DNA of 64,000 nucleotides from Bacilli bacterium (lineage in GTDB: Bacteria; Bacillota_I; Bacilli_A; ML615J-28; CAG-313), in the NCBI GenBank assembly GCA_017411715.1, contig JAFQPO010000009.1, forward strand, positions 1-64,000, written 5' to 3'. The position numbers were made by a program, and so were the translations under genes. The notes beneath the pieces were generated by a model. It saw nothing but the letters and a program-made list of their open reading frames with translations, did not search any database and was not told the DNA's origin. Positions 7,600 to 17,138 of the stretch are shown here, in pieces (the stretch's first letter is position 1; each line of letters starts with the position of its first letter).

Positions 7600-9828
7600 T
7601 TATTGATCTTTTCTTCTTAATAATAATCCAGCTAATGCAAATGCAGTTACAACAGGAAGTAATACAGCACCCATTGCACATCCACCAGCTGATTGTTGTG
7701 GTAATTTTTCCCATTCAGCAGTAAGAGTAATATTTTCTTCTACTGGTTGAGTGAAGTCATATAATTGTCCATTATGTTTCCATCCAACAAATTTATGACC
7801 AGCAAGAGTTGGATCAGCAGGTTTAGTAGCTACAGCACCAGCTTCAATTGTTTGTTTTGCAACAGCACTTCCACCAAGGCTATCAAATGTAACAACTACT
7901 TTACCTTCTAATTCTGAACCTAATTTAAATACATCACTATAAGTTGTGCGACGACCTTCACCATTTTTAGCAGTAACAATTGCAAGTTTTACTTCAACTT
8001 GTCCACCGAATGCGAAGTCTTCTAATTTTAATGTACCAGAGAATCTAGTTGAGCTTCCATATTCACCTTCAATTGCATGTTGTTCACCATTAACATCAAC
8101 ATACATTGATTCAATAGCTTTATCTTTGTCAGAAACTGTATATTTAACTTCTAATTCACCAGCTGCTTCGTCTGCTTCTACTTCGAAACGAGTAATAGCT
8201 GGTAATCCATATGGAATAGTAGTAAATTTCTTAGTACCATAACCATAGTTGATTTCTCCGTCAGCTTCAGTAATTTTATATGAATAAGCTGCTTCATATG
8301 TTCTATTTTTAGATAATCCTTCAAATTTAATAACACCGTCTACAGCTTCATAAGTAGTACCATTAACAGTTGCTTTAAATTCTGAAATTGTTGCGTCTTT
8401 AATTTCATTTACTTGATGTAATTCAGCAGTAGTATCACTAACATTTTTAACGCTGATGCCTGGATCACGCATAACAACTAATAATGCATTACCAACACTA
8501 CGAACACTACCATCACTTGGAGTATTACATACTACTAGGTTACCAGCATCATTACGATAAATTAAAGTTGCACTTCCACCACCATCAAGGTTATAACCGT
8601 GTGTACAACCATGCATTCTTAAGAATTCACCAGCTTCATATAAACCGATTGATGCAGTATATTGAGCATCAACACCACGACCATCAACAACCATTAATAC
8701 AGCAGAACCATCTTCTTTGAAACCAATTGCAGTACGAGGAGCAACTGTTATAGATGGATCTTGAAGAGATTCAACAACTTGACCATTTTGTAATAAGATA
8801 TGTCCGAATACACCCATAGCATTTTTGATACCTTCGAATTGACCAGTTAATTCATATTGACATCTGATTTCAGAACCAACTTCTAAATTAACTTTACCTT
8901 CTTTTGCTACAATATAGAAGCAATCTTTATTACCCATTAAAGTACCAGCACCGTCTGAAACTTCAACAACTTCACCACGTGCAAATAATTTAGTATATTC
9001 AACTGGGTCTAAGTTAGCATCTTTTGTATAAATACGGCGGAATAAATCGATTGAACATTTATAAACTTTATAACCTTCAACATTAATTGGAGGAGTTTGT
9101 TTTCCACCTAATTCAGTTTTAGTCTTATAACCATATTGGTCACTGATTACAGCACCCCATGGAGTGATTAATAAAACACCATCTTCACTTGCAGAACCAT
9201 TAACTGAAGAGATTTCTGCAACATGTTGATATTCACCATCAACTTTAACACTTAATTGAGGATTAGCTGTATATGTTGTATTACCAACTACAGGCATATT
9301 ATTTTCACCAAAACCAAATGATAAACTTGGTGTAGGGTTAATTGCATCACCATCTTGCATATGTGTTCCACTTGGCCAAGCACCATTACCTTTCCATTGG
9401 AAACCATCACCGTTTACGCCAGCCATAACAATCCAACCAGGGTTACGTGCTTCAAAGTCTTTAGCAGTTTCTAAAATAGTTTTTTCTTCCCATGCAGTAT
9501 CAGTACCGGCTGCCCAAGCAACAATTTTCATACCAGATGAATCTGATGGTAAAGAAATAGATGAAATTGAGTTATTAGCCCATGCGCTTGTATCAACTTG
9601 ACCATTTTCATCATATTCTAAAATACCATTTTTAGCAGAAGAAACTCTTTGTTTTCTAATTGCGATATTACCTTCAAGTAATAAATCAATGTCAGGTGCA
9701 AATTCTTGTTTTACATATTGGCTTTCAAGTAATAAGTTTTTATCTTCTTCATATGCAGAAGCAGAACTAGGAACAAAGCATAATGTAAAAGCAAGGAACG
9801 CTAATAAAATTGTAAAAATCTTTTTCAT
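7600..9828 (-). CDS. Secreted phosphodiester glycosidase (NAGPA domain) with InlB repeat and C-terminal membrane tail
   Basis: 742 residues, signal peptide (SSASA about residue 25). The N-terminal two thirds is a NAGPA/phosphodiester glycosidase domain (PF09992 family): AGVNGDGF, TAIGFKEDGSAVLMVVDGRG and the conserved NLDGGGSATLIY (about 412-424) are present. This family hydrolyses sugar-1-phosphodiesters such as GlcNAc-1-P-linked groups. Beta-sandwich domains follow (about 470-640), then one InlB-type repeat (about 641-706, GHKFVGWK, LTAEWEK) and the tail SAGGCAMG + hydrophobic segment + LRRKDQ (Cys about 717). It is the penultimate gene of the operon and probably surface-attached. The domain call is firm; the natural substrate is inference. 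Confidence 0.88.
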   Translation of the reverse strand: MKKIFTILLAFLAFTLCFVPSSASAYEEDKNLLLESQYVKQEFAPDIDLLLEGNIAIRKQRVSSAKNGILEYDENGQVDTSAWANNSISSISLPSDSSGMKIVAWAAGTDTAWEEKTILETAKDFEARNPGWIVMAGVNGDGFQWKGNGAWPSGTHMQDGDAINPTPSLSFGFGENNMPVVGNTTYTANPQLSVKVDGEYQHVAEISSVNGSASEDGVLLITPWGAVISDQYGYKTKTELGGKQTPPINVEGYKVYKCSIDLFRRIYTKDANLDPVEYTKLFARGEVVEVSDGAGTLMGNKDCFYIVAKEGKVNLEVGSEIRCQYELTGQFEGIKNAMGVFGHILLQNGQVVESLQDPSITVAPRTAIGFKEDGSAVLMVVDGRGVDAQYTASIGLYEAGEFLRMHGCTHGYNLDGGGSATLIYRNDAGNLVVCNTPSDGSVRSVGNALLVVMRDPGISVKNVSDTTAELHQVNEIKDATISEFKATVNGTTYEAVDGVIKFEGLSKNRTYEAAYSYKITEADGEINYGYGTKKFTTIPYGLPAITRFEVEADEAAGELEVKYTVSDKDKAIESMYVDVNGEQHAIEGEYGSSTRFSGTLKLEDFAFGGQVEVKLAIVTAKNGEGRRTTYSDVFKLGSELEGKVVVTFDSLGGSAVAKQTIEAGAVATKPADPTLAGHKFVGWKHNGQLYDFTQPVEENITLTAEWEKLPQQSAGGCAMGAVLLPVVTAFALAGLLLRRKDQ

Positions 9829-9864
9829 TATTTTAACTCCTTTTTAATTTTTTTCTCGTTATAC

Positions 9865-10569
9865 TTATTTGAAGTTATTTTCAACTCGATCATATATTCT
9901 TTTATATTTACTTTTAGTAATTTTCACTAAAGCATATAGTGGTAAACTAATACTAAATAATACTAAGAACCATGAATTAAGATATGCAATAATTAATGCT
10001 ACCGCGAATGCTGCAAGTATTAAAATACTTCCAAAAATATCTTTAAAAGCAAATGTAGCAGCAAGTTTAAACGCATCAATTAATCTCAAATCTCTAAAAT
10101 AAGTTACCACTAATATTAAATGCATTGTAATAAAAATAATTATAACCACTAATGAAATAGTTAATATATATCCTATTGCATTAGCAATACTTTGTGTTTT
10201 TAAACTATTAAAGACAGTAAAACTATTATATAATGGAATAGCAACTATTAATAAAATGACACTAATTTTCATTGATACTCGGTAGTTCTTACTAAAATTA
10301 ATTAAGAATGTTTTAAAAACACGATCATCTAAACCTAACTCATACCCACGAATTGTATCTACCACCGAAACAATACTTGGAATAAGAGTGAAAAACATAG
10401 GGATAAATATGATATCATTTACCCATTCAAAAGTTGGACTAACTTCAATTAAGCTCCATAAAAGAGGTAAAAGGAGACTAGCAATGAAAGTCATCACATT
10501 CAGCAAAATTAGTCTCATCGCGTAGTCAAAGATACGATATAATTTGCTTGCAAAAAACTTTTTTAACAT
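9865..10569 (-). CDS. DUF624/YesL-family membrane protein
   Basis: 234 residues with about five or six hydrophobic segments and the N-terminal pattern of the YesL/DUF624 family (short basic start, YRIFDYAMRLILLNVM). Members sit next to CUT1-type sugar ABC permeases in many Firmicutes, as here directly after two permeases, but have no established biochemical role. Start ATG 10569 has a clear GGAG RBS. Likely an accessory membrane component of the transporter. Confidence 0.75.
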   Translation of the reverse strand: MLKKFFASKLYRIFDYAMRLILLNVMTFIASLLLPLLWSLIEVSPTFEWVNDIIFIPMFFTLIPSIVSVVDTIRGYELGLDDRVFKTFLINFSKNYRVSMKISVILLIVAIPLYNSFTVFNSLKTQSIANAIGYILTISLVVIIIFITMHLILVVTYFRDLRLIDAFKLAATFAFKDIFGSILILAAFAVALIIAYLNSWFLVLFSISLPLYALVKITKSKYKRIYDRVENNFK

Positions 10570-10588
10570 TGCTACTCTCCTTTCTTTA

Positions 10589-11656
10589 CTATCCTACGAT
10601 ACCAGTACGTTCAATACCTTCAACGAATAATCTTTGAACGAATAAGTAAGCTAATAGTAACGGTAACATTGATATAAAGGCTGCTGTATTAACAATTAAC
10701 GCTGTAAATTTAGGGTCAGTTTGGCTTTCACCATCAACGATATTTAAACCTGTTAAGTTAAGTAACGCTTGCGCCCATTCAGCACCTTTTAATAATTGCA
10801 TTGTAAGTAGTGGGAATGTTTTGTCATCATTAACACCTAATAATTGAGTGTAATAAACGTCATTCCATTGCCATACAAAGGCGAATAATGCAACAGTGGT
10901 TACAACACCACGTGCATTCGGAAGCATTACGCTCCAGAATGTTCTTAAGATACCAGCACCATCGATTTGGGCAGATTCTTCTAATTCAAGAGGAAGTCCT
11001 CTAAAGAATTGTCTAAATAAGTATACGAATAATGCTGATTTAACACCTTGGCCTGTTAAAGATAGTAAGTAGAATACTCCATCTTTACCAGCTCCTCCAA
11101 TTGTTAATCCTCTATCACTTCCACGAAGAGCAGCGAAGATTCCAAAGATATCGAAGTCACTGAAGAATAACATACGTGAAACTGCGAAAGCTTGTGGAGG
11201 AATAATTAATGTTAACATAATTAACCAGAATAAGATATTGCTTCCTTTAAAGCGTAGTCTTGCAAAAGCATAACCAGCTAAAGATGTACAAGCAATTTGA
11301 CAAATAGTAACTATAGTAGAAACTCGAATATTATTCCATAAAGATTTCCAATAATTTAAGAATTTAATAGAAATTTCAAAGTTAATAAGTGACCATTGTT
11401 TAGGAATCCAAACAATTGTACTATCATTTAAATCCGCAGGATGACGGAATGCTAGTGAAATTTGTTGGAAAATAGGGAATATAATTATAAATGCAAGACC
11501 AAAAATAATTACTGCTCTCAAAATTGCAACTGCTTTATCAGAAACTTTTTGTAATTTAACCGCGCGATGTAGTGGGTTAGATAGGTCTTCTTTAATATAA
11601 TTATATTTATCAATTGCGGCTTTCTTTAGATTTTGAAATTTATTATCTTTCGTCAT
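10589..11656 (-). CDS. Carbohydrate ABC transporter permease, MalG type (pair A)
   Basis: 355 residues; six TM segments are predicted by eye and the cytoplasmic EAA loop is clear (ESAQIDGAGILRTFWSVMLP). A charged N-terminal extension of about 45 residues precedes the first membrane segment. Its start overlaps the end of the MalF-type partner by 14 bases, indicating translational coupling. It forms the heterodimeric channel with 11643-12737. No ATPase is encoded nearby, as is usual for CUT1 importers that share one MsmX/MsmK-type ATPase. Confidence 0.9.
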   Translation of the reverse strand: MTKDNKFQNLKKAAIDKYNYIKEDLSNPLHRAVKLQKVSDKAVAILRAVIIFGLAFIIIFPIFQQISLAFRHPADLNDSTIVWIPKQWSLINFEISIKFLNYWKSLWNNIRVSTIVTICQIACTSLAGYAFARLRFKGSNILFWLIMLTLIIPPQAFAVSRMLFFSDFDIFGIFAALRGSDRGLTIGGAGKDGVFYLLSLTGQGVKSALFVYLFRQFFRGLPLELEESAQIDGAGILRTFWSVMLPNARGVVTTVALFAFVWQWNDVYYTQLLGVNDDKTFPLLTMQLLKGAEWAQALLNLTGLNIVDGESQTDPKFTALIVNTAAFISMLPLLLAYLFVQRLFVEGIERTGIVG

Positions 11657-12737
11657 GATAGAACACCACCTTTGAAAGAGCTGCTAAGAATAAGCCCATG
11701 ATTAGAAGTGATACAAGAACGTATAACCAAGACATCGCCGCATGGTTACCGAAACGAGTTTGAGTTTGTTCAATTTGAATAACATCATTAATGTCACTTC
11801 TTAAGAATGAATCGACAATTGTATAAACAACAACTGTTAATGCCATTGGCATAACCATTGGAAGAGTAATTTTCCAGAATGATTCATATTTTGTAGCACC
11901 TTCAATTTTAGCTGCTTCATATAAATGAGCAGGAACAGATTGAATTGCGGCTAAGAAAATAAGAATTTGAACACCTGAATAAGAGATTGTATCATAAATA
12001 GATTGAGTAATACCACTTAAGAATGTAACAATTTTTACAGGTATACCAACATTTTGGAAGAATGCAACCATGTCAAATATTTTTGCAAGTTCTCCACTAC
12101 CACCTTGTAGAACACTACTTGCAGCATCAACCCCCGCAAGGGCAGTTGTAATAGCTTCAGAGTTGAAGATAACTGGTAAGAAGAATACAGCTCTAGCGAA
12201 TGCTCTTCCTTTAAATTCACCATTTAACATAACTGCGATAAGTAAACTAAAGATTGTGATAACTACAACATCAATTACTGTTGTATAAGCAGTTTCCCAA
12301 AGACCAGTTGGGAATGTAACTGATTGTGTTAAAACATATTTATAGTTAATTAATAAATCTTTCTTTTCACCGATACCACCAAGATATGCTTTTACACCAT
12401 CTGCAGTTACTTGAACTGTACTAAATGAATAGTATAAAGACATAAGTAATGGATATAAGAAGAATACAGCGAAACCAATTAAAACTGGTAATAAGAATAA
12501 AATAGAAATAACAACTTTTTGTTGATCATATCTTAATTTATCATAAGTAATTTTCTTAAGTTTGATAAAAGGCCAGAATACATAGTATAAACCAATTTTA
12601 ATGTAATTCCAAACTTTTATAACTAATTTAGAAACTTTAGAACCACTATACCAAGTTAATAGTTTTCTAAATAAACCTACAATTTTTTCTTTGACTAGGG
12701 CAAATAAATCTTTGATTTTTTCTTTAAGCTTACGCAT
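11643..12737 (-). CDS. Carbohydrate ABC transporter permease, MalF type (pair A)
   Basis: 364 residues with the EAA loop YEAAKIEGATKYESFWKITLP. The first about 80 residues are a basic amphipathic extension before the first standard permease TM segment, longer than in typical sugar permeases. Overlaps the DUF5696 gene by 8 bases upstream and the MalG-type gene by 14 bases downstream. Pair A has no dedicated binding protein beside it; the 1199-residue binding protein at 21672-25271 adjoins pair B. Confidence 0.9.
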   Translation of the reverse strand: MRKLKEKIKDLFALVKEKIVGLFRKLLTWYSGSKVSKLVIKVWNYIKIGLYYVFWPFIKLKKITYDKLRYDQQKVVISILFLLPVLIGFAVFFLYPLLMSLYYSFSTVQVTADGVKAYLGGIGEKKDLLINYKYVLTQSVTFPTGLWETAYTTVIDVVVITIFSLLIAVMLNGEFKGRAFARAVFFLPVIFNSEAITTALAGVDAASSVLQGGSGELAKIFDMVAFFQNVGIPVKIVTFLSGITQSIYDTISYSGVQILIFLAAIQSVPAHLYEAAKIEGATKYESFWKITLPMVMPMALTVVVYTIVDSFLRSDINDVIQIEQTQTRFGNHAAMSWLYVLVSLLIMGLFLAALSKVVFYHDER

Positions 12738-15700
12738 AAATCATACCCCCATTTCTATAAACTACATAGTCTTTAGAAGCAATACTATAACCATTTTCTA
12801 ATGTATATGCAGCATCTGAATAGTTCAAATATACTTCTATAGAATTGCTTGGAGATATAGGTTGTCCGTAAGATGCTTTATCTTGATAAACAACTTTGAA
12901 AACATTGTGTGAATTGCCAAGTTCTTCATGAGAAACAAGTACAGCATTATGAATGCCATATGCAGCTAATTCAGTTGAATATTGTTTAATATCTTCTAGC
13001 CATTTAGTGTATTGTGTGTAGTAATAATAGTTATAATCTGTATGAATTAAAGCAGATGAATCTTCATAGCTTAGTGTAAATGAAATATTAGAACCAGTTT
13101 CTAAGATATGCATCATATGCCAAGCGTATCCTTTTTCATCATTAGCATTAATTACAATACCACTATAATCTTTAACACCACTCATAACCATTTGATAGAA
13201 TGGAACTGAGTAATCGAAAATATCATATAATGTTGAAGAATATGGAGCTTCTAAAACAACGTCCGCATATCCTAAAGCATATTGATAAGGTTTGTGTAAA
13301 GTTAAACTTTCAATACCATATTTAGAAATCATATCTAAAGATTTAATTTGTTCAGCTTTACTTGAATCACGGAAGAATTCTTCTTCTTTCTTGTAGTCAC
13401 CTGTTAATGTAGAACCAATTGTATCAAGTGACAACGAATTTAAGCCAACTTTCTTTTGATAACTTGATAGAAGGTTAGTCATAAATTGAGCATAGTACTT
13501 AGGACTAAGTGAATAAATTGCACGTTGAGTTTCATCATAAACATTAGTTGCTAAGTCATATGGATATTTTTCAACGAAATCGCCAGAAACATCACGAACA
13601 GTGTAATGTTGTTTACCGAATGTTTCCTCGTATTTATTAATTTCACCAAAATCAACACTAGGATAGAATCCTACGCCTAAAGATTCAAGTGAATTTGTAA
13701 ATTCATCAAATGTTTTTTGAGAACCTAGTTTTTTACTGATAGTCATATTTTGGTAACTCTTACTAATAAGACCATTTTTGCGCCATCCTAAGTAATAAAC
13801 ATTTAAGTCAAGTGTCTTTGTACTACCAACATTCATCGCTAATAATTTTTCTACGATTTCACCAGCTTGTTTGTAAGTAGTTAATGATTCATATGCGGTA
13901 TATTTAACACCTAGGAAATATTTTTCAAAGTCATATAAACCTAGAATTTCCGCATTTAATACTGTCGCATTTGTATCATCAGTTAATTCAGTGAAACCTA
14001 ATTTTTGACGATACATTTTAGCGATATCAGAGTAGCTTAAGCTACCTTGTTGATTACTAATTAAATCATAATTAATAGTTACATCACCATGGAATCTTTC
14101 TAAAGTCCATTTACGAACATTAGATTGATAATAACCAACCCCAATTTTAACAGTTTGTTCTTCACGATAGTTAACAGAATAATAAGCACGGTTGAATGCG
14201 TCAATTACTCCACTACCATTTGCTGAAAGTGATAATTGTTCTTCAAATTCATTACCATAAGCTAGAACACCTTGGCTTGAAGTAATATTTCCACCATCAG
14301 TATTTTGAGTTACAACAGCATACATTGGAAGAAGTAAGTCTTCTTTTGCAACATCTCTAATTTGATTAGAGAATGCATTATCAGTTGTATAAACACGTTT
14401 ATCTTGATAATATTTATTTTTACCATTGTTATATTCAATGATTGCACCACTACCATCAGGAATTAAGATAAATCCTTCAGTTGGAATTTCACTACCTTCT
14501 TCTACTACATTTGGTGCTGATGTAAAGTATGGAAGTACAGAGATTTGAGTAATAGCATACTTAGTTTCTTTTGTTTTCCATTTAAAGAATAAGAATTTAC
14601 TTTCTTTTTCAATTGAAGGTTCTTGTAAAGACCCATCAATAACTGTCGCAGAAAGACCTGTGTCAGTTAATTTATATTCAACTGCTACATCAAATTCAGC
14701 TTTTACTACATTATTTACAATTTCGAAATGAGCATTTTCCATTTGTAAATCTTGAGCAGTGAAACCTAAGATTTCATAAAGTAGTAAGTCAGCTCTTGAC
14801 ATGATGATAGTAGTCATTGAAGAAGCATCACCATAATCATAGTAAGGTTCTTCTAAAATTTTATTTTCTTTATCTCTTGTTTTTAAATCGTATGGTTCTT
14901 TGAATAAAGCTTTAAGTTTTCTATAATAATCGCCAAATGTTTCGCTTTCAACATTATATCCTTCAATTACTTTCTTGATTTTAGCAATCCATTCTTCTTC
15001 ATTTTCAAATTTAGTACCAGCATATGTACCTTTTTCTTCAGCTTCAGCAATGATATCTTCAACATCATTGAATAAACCATTAACGAATTCACCAGTTTCT
15101 TTATCGAAGTAACCTTCTAAAACTGATTTTCTAATTTTTGCTGGATAGTCTGTATAAACATATCCTCTAGTATTTGATAAATGATAGTAAACTTGTAATA
15201 CACCATTTTCAGGATCAATTTTATATTGATAATCAGGATTTAATTTTTGTCCACCTGTAATAGATGTGTTAGATACTGAGTGTTGATAAGAATAGAACTT
15301 TTGTTCAGAACCAGATGAAGTAGCAAATGATAATACTAATTGAGACATTTGTTCTTGTTCAACAGTTTTATTTGAAGCACCTAGTGATTCTTGAGGATTT
15401 GAATACCAAACTAAACCAGTTGCTTTTTCTTCAATCTTAAATGCTGTAGTACCAACACTAAAATATAAAATATATTTTTCATTGTCAAATGCTTTTTTCC
15501 AAGCATTTAAACTTTCTAAGGCATATTCAGCTTGTTCAGGAACTTCTAAACTTCTATTAAGATATAATTTATAAACTTGATCAACCATATCAAAATTATG
15601 AATATATACTTTTTCTTTTGCTGATTTTTCAGTTACTGTTTGAACCCAAGAATTTAAATCAGTATATTCTTTTTCAGTTTTAATATATGTTTCATTTTCT

Positions 15701-16461
15701 AGTTGTTCAATATAAGCTTCCATTTGACTAAGTACACTTGCTTTATCCGCAAATTCATTAGCCACATAACCTAAATTACTAATTTCAGCTTTAATTTCAT
15801 TAATTTTATCAAGAGCATTTTGATCAAAATTTCCTTCCATTATAGCTCTTTCAAGAACTTCCCATTCATCAAATAGAGCTTTTAATGTTACTTCATCCTT
15901 TAATGTTTGAATATAGTATTCATATTCACCAAGGATGATATCAGCTTCTACTAATAAGAATGATTCATCACAATTTCCACTTAATTGAAGGAAATTTTGG
16001 ATGTTAGCAACAGCTTTTGTAGTTGAGTAAGAATTCTTTAGACTTTCTAAACTAGCTCTTGCTTTTCTAATATAATTACCATAAAGAGATAACTCTTCTT
16101 TAAATCTAGAATCTTCAATTACTCCATACCATTCATCTAAATCAGAACCTTCTAATTCAACAGGTACAGAAGCATTTAAAATCTCTTCTAATTTTTCATT
16201 TAGTTTTACTGAATTACTTTTAGCGTCTTCTAAAATTCCTTCAGCCAATTCAGTTTCCATTTTCAGTGCATCATTATAGTGCTCGAATCCTTCTTTATCA
16301 AAGACAGATTCATGTTGAAGTGCTTTTGCTGGATCATATCCACCACAGAAATACACTAACGCAATAATACCAGCACATACAACAAGTAAAATTAACACCA
16401 TTCTTTTAAGGGTTAGAAACTTAGGCCATTTGAATTTTTTTGTTTTCATATCTTGTTCCAT
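12730..16461 (-). CDS. Very large membrane-anchored DUF5696-type protein
   Basis: 1243 residues. One TM helix near the N-terminus (about residues 17-41) after a basic cytoplasmic start, then an extracellular acidic helical/coiled-coil region (about 50-320) and a long beta-rich part beginning with FSVGTTAFKIEEKATGLVWYSNP, a pattern I associate with DUF5696 proteins of Firmicutes sugar-ABC operons. No lipobox and no C-terminal tail. Later segments (YYLGWRKNGL, FYPSVDFGEIN, SLSPKYYAQFM) look like a barrel-type glycosidase-like fold, but I cannot identify catalytic residues. It sits between YIP1 and permease pair A and overlaps the permease gene. Probably an extracellular glycan-processing or binding partner of the importer; family call moderately sure, function unknown. 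Confidence 0.65.
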   Translation of the reverse strand: MEQDMKTKKFKWPKFLTLKRMVLILLVVCAGIIALVYFCGGYDPAKALQHESVFDKEGFEHYNDALKMETELAEGILEDAKSNSVKLNEKLEEILNASVPVELEGSDLDEWYGVIEDSRFKEELSLYGNYIRKARASLESLKNSYSTTKAVANIQNFLQLSGNCDESFLLVEADIILGEYEYYIQTLKDEVTLKALFDEWEVLERAIMEGNFDQNALDKINEIKAEISNLGYVANEFADKASVLSQMEAYIEQLENETYIKTEKEYTDLNSWVQTVTEKSAKEKVYIHNFDMVDQVYKLYLNRSLEVPEQAEYALESLNAWKKAFDNEKYILYFSVGTTAFKIEEKATGLVWYSNPQESLGASNKTVEQEQMSQLVLSFATSSGSEQKFYSYQHSVSNTSITGGQKLNPDYQYKIDPENGVLQVYYHLSNTRGYVYTDYPAKIRKSVLEGYFDKETGEFVNGLFNDVEDIIAEAEEKGTYAGTKFENEEEWIAKIKKVIEGYNVESETFGDYYRKLKALFKEPYDLKTRDKENKILEEPYYDYGDASSMTTIIMSRADLLLYEILGFTAQDLQMENAHFEIVNNVVKAEFDVAVEYKLTDTGLSATVIDGSLQEPSIEKESKFLFFKWKTKETKYAITQISVLPYFTSAPNVVEEGSEIPTEGFILIPDGSGAIIEYNNGKNKYYQDKRVYTTDNAFSNQIRDVAKEDLLLPMYAVVTQNTDGGNITSSQGVLAYGNEFEEQLSLSANGSGVIDAFNRAYYSVNYREEQTVKIGVGYYQSNVRKWTLERFHGDVTINYDLISNQQGSLSYSDIAKMYRQKLGFTELTDDTNATVLNAEILGLYDFEKYFLGVKYTAYESLTTYKQAGEIVEKLLAMNVGSTKTLDLNVYYLGWRKNGLISKSYQNMTISKKLGSQKTFDEFTNSLESLGVGFYPSVDFGEINKYEETFGKQHYTVRDVSGDFVEKYPYDLATNVYDETQRAIYSLSPKYYAQFMTNLLSSYQKKVGLNSLSLDTIGSTLTGDYKKEEEFFRDSSKAEQIKSLDMISKYGIESLTLHKPYQYALGYADVVLEAPYSSTLYDIFDYSVPFYQMVMSGVKDYSGIVINANDEKGYAWHMMHILETGSNISFTLSYEDSSALIHTDYNYYYYTQYTKWLEDIKQYSTELAAYGIHNAVLVSHEELGNSHNVFKVVYQDKASYGQPISPSNSIEVYLNYSDAAYTLENGYSIASKDYVVYRNGGMIYA

Positions 16462-16472
16462 GCTGCACCCCC

Positions 16473-17138
16473 TTAGAAGAACCTAGTTACAATTTCATCA
16501 TACAATGAGTAGAAGAAACCGTAAATTTGTTGAGATAAGTCAAATATTAAAAGTGCGATGAATAAGATAACTAATGTTGCAAGGATTGTTAATAATACAG
16601 TAGCAATTGTTTGGAAAACACCGTATTCATGAATAACAATCATTCCCATAAAAATCATATAACCCATCAATACATAGCCTAAAATATTTAATAAAGTAAT
16701 AAATTGAACTTCAGATTCAATTAATACATTACTTAAAATTAAGTTAACGAAACTAATGATAATAGTTGGAAAATAGCAATATCCAGCTAATGTCATTATT
16801 TCTTTCATTTTACCTTTACCATTCATTAGTGTTGTAATTGTCCAGTTAGCAACAGCTAGAATGATTGGAGGAAAAATTGTATAAATTAAAATTGTAACAC
16901 TGTTAAATTTTTCAGGATTATTAGTATTGATAATAATACCATCATTATTGAAACGAATAATAGCAAGTAGTGATGCTAGTAATAAGAACACAACCGCAAC
17001 ACTAAGTTTACCTTTTTTCTCATCTTTAAATTCAGTAAATCCTTGAATAGGACTTGTTAATAAGCGAAGTGGAAATTTAATATAATCTTCAAGGATTACT
17101 TTTAAAATGCTCTTTGTTTTTAGCCAAAACTTAGACAT
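16473..17138 (-). CDS. YIP1-family membrane protein
   Basis: 221 residues with about five TM segments and the Yip1-like pattern (LTSPIQGF near the start; MTLAGYCYFPTIIISFVN in the middle). ATG 17138 is preferred over an in-frame GTG three bases earlier because GGAGGAGG lies just upstream. The start overlaps the end of the beta-propeller gene. Bacterial YIP1 proteins recur in the same sugar-ABC operons with DUF5696 and beta-propeller proteins; role unknown. Confidence 0.7.
   Translation of the reverse strand: MSKFWLKTKSILKVILEDYIKFPLRLLTSPIQGFTEFKDEKKGKLSVAVVFLLLASLLAIIRFNNDGIIINTNNPEKFNSVTILIYTIFPPIILAVANWTITTLMNGKGKMKEIMTLAGYCYFPTIIISFVNLILSNVLIESEVQFITLLNILGYVLMGYMIFMGMIVIHEYGVFQTIATVLLTILATLVILFIALLIFDLSQQIYGFFYSLYDEIVTRFF

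Noticed and set aside
8484-8720. Plus-strand frame rich in His, Gln and Tyr
   Set aside because: It is the antisense of the phosphodiester glycosidase gene; the odd composition follows from reading codons backwards and there is no RBS.
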